From Candidatus Limnocylindrales bacterium (GTDB taxonomy: Bacteria > Moduliflexota > Moduliflexia > Moduliflexales > JAUQPW01): a DNA stretch of 64,000 nucleotides. Of this stretch, positions 59,932-64,000 are shown piece after piece (positions within the stretch are counted from its first letter, which is position 1; each line of letters begins with the position of its first letter). A program made the position numbers and the translations under genes. The notes under the pieces are model-generated. The model did no database searches. It worked only from the letters and a program-made list of their open reading frames with translations, and was not told the origin of the DNA. The stretch covers positions 1 to 64,000 of the forward strand of contig DATMBG010000026.1 in the NCBI GenBank assembly GCA_035559535.1. Direction: 5' to 3'.

Positions 59932-59946
59932 GCAAATCCTATACCA
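59932..59946 (-). promoter_or_regulatory. Sigma-54 (-24/-12) promoter of the radical SAM/DegT pair
   Basis: On the minus strand: TGGTATAGGATTTGC, with GG and GC exactly ten bases apart and TTTGC at -12. The -24 half (TGGTATAG) equals that of the 28483 promoter. The predicted start near 59920 gives a leader of about 100 bases. A TACCTT-N4-AAGGTA site lies at 60056-60071. Confidence 0.75.
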
Positions 59947-60055
59947 TATTTCAGATAACTACCTATGAAGGGATAAGAACTTCGGAAAGAGCATGTCTGG
60001 TAAGCTTTTTGAATCATTATAAATCTTAAAAAGATTTTTTTAATTTTCTCGGAGA

Positions 60056-60099
60056 TACCTTAAAAAAGGTAAACTTTTTTGTTCTACCTTAAATCGGGT
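60056..60099 (-). promoter_or_regulatory. Putative upstream activator sites (UAS pair)
   Basis: TACCTTAAAAAAGGTA at 60056-60071 is the exact reverse complement of the site at 28369-28384; the flanks also agree. It lies about 119 bp upstream of the -24 element. A second, weaker copy (TACCTTAAATCGGGTA, 60084-60099) lies 28 bases further upstream. Two spaced sites are usual for NtrC-type activators. Confidence 0.65.
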
Positions 60100-60177
60100 A
60101 TATCTTCCCGGATTTATGAAGTAGCCGGAGAGAAAACCAGATTAGGCAGGATAAGGTATCATTGATGTCCAGTTGGA

Positions 60178-60440
60178 TCTTATAAAAAGGATCCAACAGG
60201 ACCTAACCCGTTGGGAGGATCGACCGATTGCCTGTACTTTCTTGCCAGGAATTGCCCCTCTTCCGTTGCTGATGATCTATCGAGTCGAGATAAATATATT
60301 TTAGAAACGGCCAGACAACTATTCTCTATGGCCTTGGAACCGAAACGCTTTGCCTTAATTGAGGCTTGAAATCATGGTTTTGACGGCTATATAGAGGAAT
60401 TTTTCTATGTACTATATGAAGGACTACCATGGATAGCCAA
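60178..60440 (+). pseudogene. Pseudogene of the AcvB/VirJ-like hydrolase (3' half)
   Basis: Reading different frames, the region aligns with the end of the gene at 54890: KKDPTGP (KKDPREP in the functional copy), FLPGIAPLPLLMI (FLPRVAPLPLLMI), ETARQLFSMALEPKRFALIEA (residues 232-252, EPKRFILIKA), then NHGFDGYIEEFFYVLYEGL (NHRFDGNREEFFRLLQEGL). The codon for R253 has become TGA and at least two frameshifts are present. The S150 region is missing. The copy is dead and ends exactly where the flippase gene begins. Confidence 0.88.
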
Positions 60441-61514
60441 AATAACCCGTTGAACCCAGCTTTTATTTCACTGGTAAGACCTACTTTACAACTGATAAAA
60501 CAGGCCTCAGGATACTTATTTGCTTTCGTCTGTTTGGTATGGGTTCTTCGGGGTTTCCGATTTAACGAATTTCTGAAAAGTATTCCCACCATTCGGTGGA
60601 GATGGGTCCTATTGGCCATTATGCTGGATATCCTCAGTTACCTCTGTCAGGGTTTACGTTGGCAATTTCTTCTCCGACCTGTAGGGACTTTATCGATTTG
60701 GCAGGCCACTCAAGCTATTTATACAGGTCTGTTCATAAATGAAATTCTACCAATGCGCTTGGGTGAACTGGTTCGTGCTTATCTTGTTTCTCGTTGGCTT
60801 TCCGTTGTATTTAGCTCTGTAATTCCTTCTCTGGTTATGGAGCGTTTATTAGATGGGATTTGGTTGATAATAACCCTGGGCCTGATGACTATTTTTGTTC
60901 CACTGCCTAAAGACCTTTTAGAAACCGCTGGTTTGTCAGCAATGTTGGTCTTGACAGTTATAAGCCCGTTCATCTATGTCATCTTCCGTAAAAGCGCTAA
61001 AACTCCCACAGACAAAGATCGAAAAATATCTTCAAATTTGTCGGTGAATACCCTCTCCTTACGCTGCTTAATAACATCCTTTCTTGGAAATTTAATCCAT
61101 GGGCTTCAAAACATCGGTTTATCACGCTTTTTTTATTTAGCCCTTAGCCTTTCTTTTTTGGTCCTCTCCCTACAAGCCCTGGTCTTTTGGTTGGTTATGT
61201 GGGCTTATGGATTAAGGCTACCTTTTTGGGTGGGAGCGGCAGTTTTTCTTATTGTCCATCTGGGAACTGCTATTCCAACTGCTCCTGCTAACGTAGGAAC
61301 TTATCAATTCTTTTGTATGGTAGGTCTTACCCTCTTTGGGGTTGAAAAACCCCTGGCAGCAGGTTTCTCCATGGTCGTTTTCATCCTTTTAACCGGTCCA
61401 ATATGGATAATTGGCTTTTTGGCCATGAGTTATAGTGGAACTACATGGAGAACACTTCGAAAAGAAATTAATAAGTTACCCTATAATAGAGAAAACCAGG
61501 TAAGCTCTGAGTAG
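60429..61514 (+). CDS. LPG_synthase_TM/UPF0104-family membrane protein (flippase half of MprF)
   Basis: 361 residues, about eight spans. Family wording: YLFAFVCLVWVLRGFRFNEF, IRWRWVLLAIMLDILSYLCQGLRWQFLLRPVG, IWQATQAIYTGLFINEILPMRLGELVRAYLVSRWLSV, SSVIPSLVMERLLDGIWL, and the C-terminal HLGTAIPTAPANVGTYQFFCMVGL. This is the N-terminal domain of MprF/AglD2-type proteins that flip aminoacylated lipids outward. No synthase domain is attached, which complements the synthase-only gene at 53172. The first codons overlap the acvB pseudogene, so its original Shine-Dalgarno context was presumably in that gene. Confidence 0.92.
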   Translation: MDSQNNPLNPAFISLVRPTLQLIKQASGYLFAFVCLVWVLRGFRFNEFLKSIPTIRWRWVLLAIMLDILSYLCQGLRWQFLLRPVGTLSIWQATQAIYTGLFINEILPMRLGELVRAYLVSRWLSVVFSSVIPSLVMERLLDGIWLIITLGLMTIFVPLPKDLLETAGLSAMLVLTVISPFIYVIFRKSAKTPTDKDRKISSNLSVNTLSLRCLITSFLGNLIHGLQNIGLSRFFYLALSLSFLVLSLQALVFWLVMWAYGLRLPFWVGAAVFLIVHLGTAIPTAPANVGTYQFFCMVGLTLFGVEKPLAAGFSMVVFILLTGPIWIIGFLAMSYSGTTWRTLRKEINKLPYNRENQVSSE

Positions 61515-61540
61515 ATATACTCTGCCAGTTTCAGTAATGT

Positions 61541-61570
61541 GAGGTAAAGATCGGCTTTACCTCTTATCTT
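61541..61570 (+). terminator. Terminator of the flippase-half gene
   Basis: Perfect arms GAGGTAAAG (61541-61549) and CTTTACCTC (61555-61563) around ATCGG, followed by TTATCTTA. It stands 27 bases after the stop. Confidence 0.6.
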
Positions 61571-61950
61571 ATAGGGAAAACTGACTATCGTTCCCTGTCT
61601 TCCCCATGTAATCCCATTTTTACGTTGAAACATCGCATAAACTGCAGGAGTAGCCTCTTACGGCTGCCCCGTTTAAGGGCGATTCTAGGTGATCACCCTG
61701 CAGATTATACGACATTTCCATTTAGTTAGATTTAGTATAAGATGAAACTTTTTTGAGTGAACAAAAAGAAAGGTTGAATTCCTTTCTAATCAAGGCTAAA
61801 AACTCTCTATATTGTCAAGGTAAGGCAAATGTTATAAATTAGTTTAATAACTCTATTAATCACGTGAGAACCCAATAATCCTTTAAATGAGGGCAGATAA
61901 AGACCGGGTTTTTCAACTGTCCTCTAGAATCTTAAAATAAAAGGCCTATC
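61571..61950. other. Intergenic, little to see
   Basis: No gene is recognised. The palindrome GGTGATCACC lies at 61690-61699. AAAAGG at 61938-61943 is the Shine-Dalgarno of the DedA gene. No strong promoter is identifiable. Confidence 0.4.
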
Positions 61951-62553
61951 TTGAGTGGATTAGAAAAGATTTTAGTGGGTTACTTTGAACATTTTACCTA
62001 CCTGGGTATTTTTACCGTTCTCCTTTTGTGCGGAATGGGAATTCCGATACCAGAAGATATTGTTCTGATTACGAGCGGGTATTTAGTCTATACGGGATAT
62101 ATTCGTCTTTCTTACACAATTCTGGTCTGTCTGGTTGGAGTTGTTTTGGGGGATTTTGTCATTTATCTGATCGGAAAAAGATGGGGGGAACAAATTATTA
62201 GTCATCATCGGTTTTCCAGGGTTCTTACCAAGGAGAGGGTCTATAAAGCCAGGGAATATTTTGCTAAATATGGAACCAAGGCGGTATTTATTGCCAGGCA
62301 TTTATCCGGACTTCGATTTCCTATCTACTTTACAGCCGGAATGGTTCGAATGCCGCCTGTAAAATTTGTTTTAGTAGACCTGGCCGCGGCTTTTATTACC
62401 GTCCCTTTACTTATCTCTCTCAGCTACTATCTCGGAGACCATATCGACCGGTTCATCCATATTGTTAAACAAACCGAACATGCTTTATTGGCAATTATGA
62501 TGATCGTGGTATTGTTATTCATTCTAACCCGGCTCAGGAGTAAAGAAGTTTGA
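61951..62553 (+). CDS. DedA-family membrane protein
   Basis: 200 residues from a TTG start with AAAAGG seven bases before. The family core is present: YLGIFTVLLLCGMGIPIPEDIVLITSGYLVYTG (re-entrant P-I-P-E loop), LGDFVIYLIGKRWGEQII, KYGTKAVFIARHLSGLRFPIYFTAGMVRMPPVKFVLVDLAAAFI, and two C-terminal spans. DedA proteins are implicated in recycling or flipping phospholipid and undecaprenyl carriers at the inner membrane and in tolerance to cationic peptides. It stands near the flippase-half gene, a fitting neighbour, but a 436-base gap and a terminator separate them. Confidence 0.93.
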   Translation: MSGLEKILVGYFEHFTYLGIFTVLLLCGMGIPIPEDIVLITSGYLVYTGYIRLSYTILVCLVGVVLGDFVIYLIGKRWGEQIISHHRFSRVLTKERVYKAREYFAKYGTKAVFIARHLSGLRFPIYFTAGMVRMPPVKFVLVDLAAAFITVPLLISLSYYLGDHIDRFIHIVKQTEHALLAIMMIVVLLFILTRLRSKEV

Positions 62554-62561
62554 GAAGCCGT

Positions 62562-64000
62562 CTAGTGAGGTACCTCTCCCAATTCAGCCAGTATATTTTG
62601 GAGTTTTTCTTCATAGTCCCGCTTGAGGGCCAAGAGCTGAAGAGTAAATTCATCCCGAAGTCGAGCATATTCCTTTTCAAAACCCTGAGGCGCAAAGCTA
62701 TAAGTTCTGAATCGTAAACAGCCGACGGCAGGCTTGCCGTTTTCATATCGTATTCCAGAAGGCGTGACAGGAGTTGGAGTGTACCAAAGAGTTAAGGCAT
62801 TCTCAGGATCGGTTGTAGAGGACTCCAAAGAAAAATAATAGAACTTACCCTGTGAATCCACCAGGGGTGGAAATCGGAAAGTATACCAGAAGCCATCTCG
62901 AATGAAGCGGGCATCTGCCTTGATCATCACCAGGTCTTCCTTAGCCTCCGGATCAACTTTCAGTCTAAAAGTCAGATCACAGGTATTCAGCCGGTTGTAA
63001 GCGCCGGGCATGATATCTATTCTGCATAAATTGGGCCGTGTCGCTAAAAATGACTGGCCCACGACCCGCGGATAAAGTAAACTCCCCAGGGTTGCTTCGG
63101 ACTTATCCTGAACTACATCCAAAACCTCCCGTTGTTGATTTTCTTTCCTTACCTGAATTAAATCTAAAAGCAATTGGACAAGTTCCCAGTTGCTCCCTTT
63201 GGGTGGAGAATAGGGGAATGAGGGTAGAGAGGTGTGGGAGTGTGGGAGTGTGGGGGTGTGGGAGAATATACCCCCATACTCCCAGGCTTTCCCCGCCATG
63301 GAGGCAAAGTAAGTTTCAACGGATTTAAGGAGCTCTTGGTTATCTTTTTTCTTTGAAATTAACAGATGACTTCGATAGCCCGGTGCCCGATGGTCTGATT
63401 CATAAAAATGTAGATTGTAAAGTTTATTGATCATCAGGTCCAGGGGTTCAGGATCGTGAAGAGAAAGGATAAAGTGCCGAAGTATCATCATGAAAAGCCA
63501 GTTATATAAATATCCACTGGGAAAGAGGATATAATTCAGTTGTTTTTGTTTTAAAATTTCACAAACCTCTTCCAGCCGGGGCAGACCGTTTTGAAGGTGT
63601 TCGGTCAGAGGGACATTTACCCAACCTGTTTCCCGGATAATAAACTCGTAGAGCAGTTTTTCCGCTATCTGGGTACTTTCTTGATAGAAGGGAGCTCCCA
63701 GGAGTACATAATCCCCGGCGACCCGGAGAAGCTCCTCGATAAAGGTACTTCGTTCATTGGGGTGGATGTGCTCTAAAGTATCACAGGTCATTACTATCTG
63801 GAAGGAGCTATCCGGAAAGGGCAGTTGCGTACCGCTGCCTTTTACATATCCAGGCAGGGGACAATCCACAACGTCAAGAACGGTTACCTTTTCTTCTGAA
63901 AGAAAGAGAGGGGCCGGTAAAAGATCCTCACCCCTGAATCGAAAGTATCCACCCACATCTAGAATGGATAACTTTTCCGGACCTCGTTTTAAGATAGAGA
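62562..64000 (-). CDS. SAM-dependent methyltransferase-domain protein (5' end beyond the window)
   Basis: The reading frame stays open to the right-hand edge, so the N-terminus is missing. The SAM-binding motif I is visible at the edge (KLSILDVGGYFRFRGED), followed by LDVVDCPLPGYVKGSGTQLPFPDSSFQIVMTCDTLEHI and LLLGAPFY-like VLLGAPFYQES. The methyltransferase domain ends near 63450. The remaining 290 codons form a glycan-associated type C-terminal region with beta strands and a coiled-coil tail. About 20 residues near 63228-63285 are encoded by the GTGGGAG minisatellite. Methyltransferases of this shape often act on surface sugars. Confidence 0.85.
   Translation of the reverse strand, partial: SILKRGPEKLSILDVGGYFRFRGEDLLPAPLFLSEEKVTVLDVVDCPLPGYVKGSGTQLPFPDSSFQIVMTCDTLEHIHPNERSTFIEELLRVAGDYVLLGAPFYQESTQIAEKLLYEFIIRETGWVNVPLTEHLQNGLPRLEEVCEILKQKQLNYILFPSGYLYNWLFMMILRHFILSLHDPEPLDLMINKLYNLHFYESDHRAPGYRSHLLISKKKDNQELLKSVETYFASMAGKAWEYGGIFSHTPTLPHSHTSLPSFPYSPPKGSNWELVQLLLDLIQVRKENQQREVLDVVQDKSEATLGSLLYPRVVGQSFLATRPNLCRIDIMPGAYNRLNTCDLTFRLKVDPEAKEDLVMIKADARFIRDGFWYTFRFPPLVDSQGKFYYFSLESSTTDPENALTLWYTPTPVTPSGIRYENGKPAVGCLRFRTYSFAPQGFEKEYARLRDEFTLQLLALKRDYEEKLQNILAELGEVPH
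63228..63285. repeat. Minisatellite patch inside the methyltransferase gene
   Basis: GTGGGAG-type units followed by their complement (CCCCCATACTCCC). In the minus-strand gene it encodes GIFSHTPTLPHSHTSLPSFPY, a low-complexity segment between the two domains. The composition equals that of the intergenic arrays at 1924 and 7914. The frame is kept. Confidence 0.7.

Noticed and set aside
1-64000. CRISPR arrays, tRNA genes, rRNA genes and intact transposases
   Set aside because: I saw no regular direct repeats with unique spacers, no cloverleaf sequences and no transposase-like reading frames.

Overview
The window is a stretch of chromosome from a Gram-negative, mid-GC bacterium of a poorly sampled lineage. 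The evidence is outer-membrane barrels, a TolC/RND/MFP efflux set, many signal peptides, three NtrC-type regulators and sigma-54-type promoters. I cannot name the phylum; Nitrospirota, NC10, Tectomicrobia or deltaproteobacteria-like groups would all fit. I see no rRNA, tRNA, CRISPR array, prophage or intact transposase. Many short palindromic and MITE-like repeats lie between the genes.

Layout. 1-7.4 kb: a peptide/nickel-type ABC uptake locus with two tandem binding proteins, the relic of a third, a secreted unknown and two permeases, but no ATPases. 7.5-13.5 kb: a small secreted protein, a 946-residue FG-GAP repeat protein, an FAH-family enzyme and an NtrC-type regulator. 13.5-16.4 kb: gene relics, a compound MITE-like element and two orphan periplasmic binding proteins. 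16.9-20 kb: a LysR regulator and the NfeD/slipin pair. 20-25 kb: a branched-chain amino-acid-type (Liv) ABC operon whose two ATPases are fused in one polypeptide. 25-29 kb: a histidine kinase/sigma-54 activator operon divergent from a secreted peptidoglycan-binding protein. 29-37 kb: a cation exchanger, envelope barrels, a phytase-esterase-like protein and a second kinase/activator pair. 37-42 kb: a GT39-GT2-GT39 glycosylation cluster. 42-46.4 kb: an ABC-2 exporter operon with two PepSY proteins and an outer-membrane protein. 47-57 kb: an apparent six-gene operon of MFP, RND, TolC, a lysyl-phosphatidylglycerol synthase-type protein, an AcvB/VirJ-like hydrolase and a TPR protein. 57-60 kb: a B12/radical SAM protein with a DegT aminotransferase. 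60-64 kb: an acvB pseudogene, an MprF-flippase-like protein, a DedA protein and a partial methyltransferase.

Two systems stand out. First, a putative sigma-54 regulon: the same 16-base inverted repeat (TACCTT, 4 bases, AAGGTA) lies about 105-120 bp upstream of GG-N10-GC promoters at 28.48 kb (peptidoglycan-binding protein) and at 59.94 kb on the minus strand (radical SAM/DegT pair), 31 kb apart. The kinase/activator operon next to the first site has its own GG-N10-GC promoter and a degenerate copy of the repeat. Second, a split MprF-like lipid aminoacylation system: the synthase half sits in an operon with an AcvB-like hydrolase and tripartite efflux genes, and the flippase half sits about 5.6 kb further on, directly behind a decayed second copy of the hydrolase gene.
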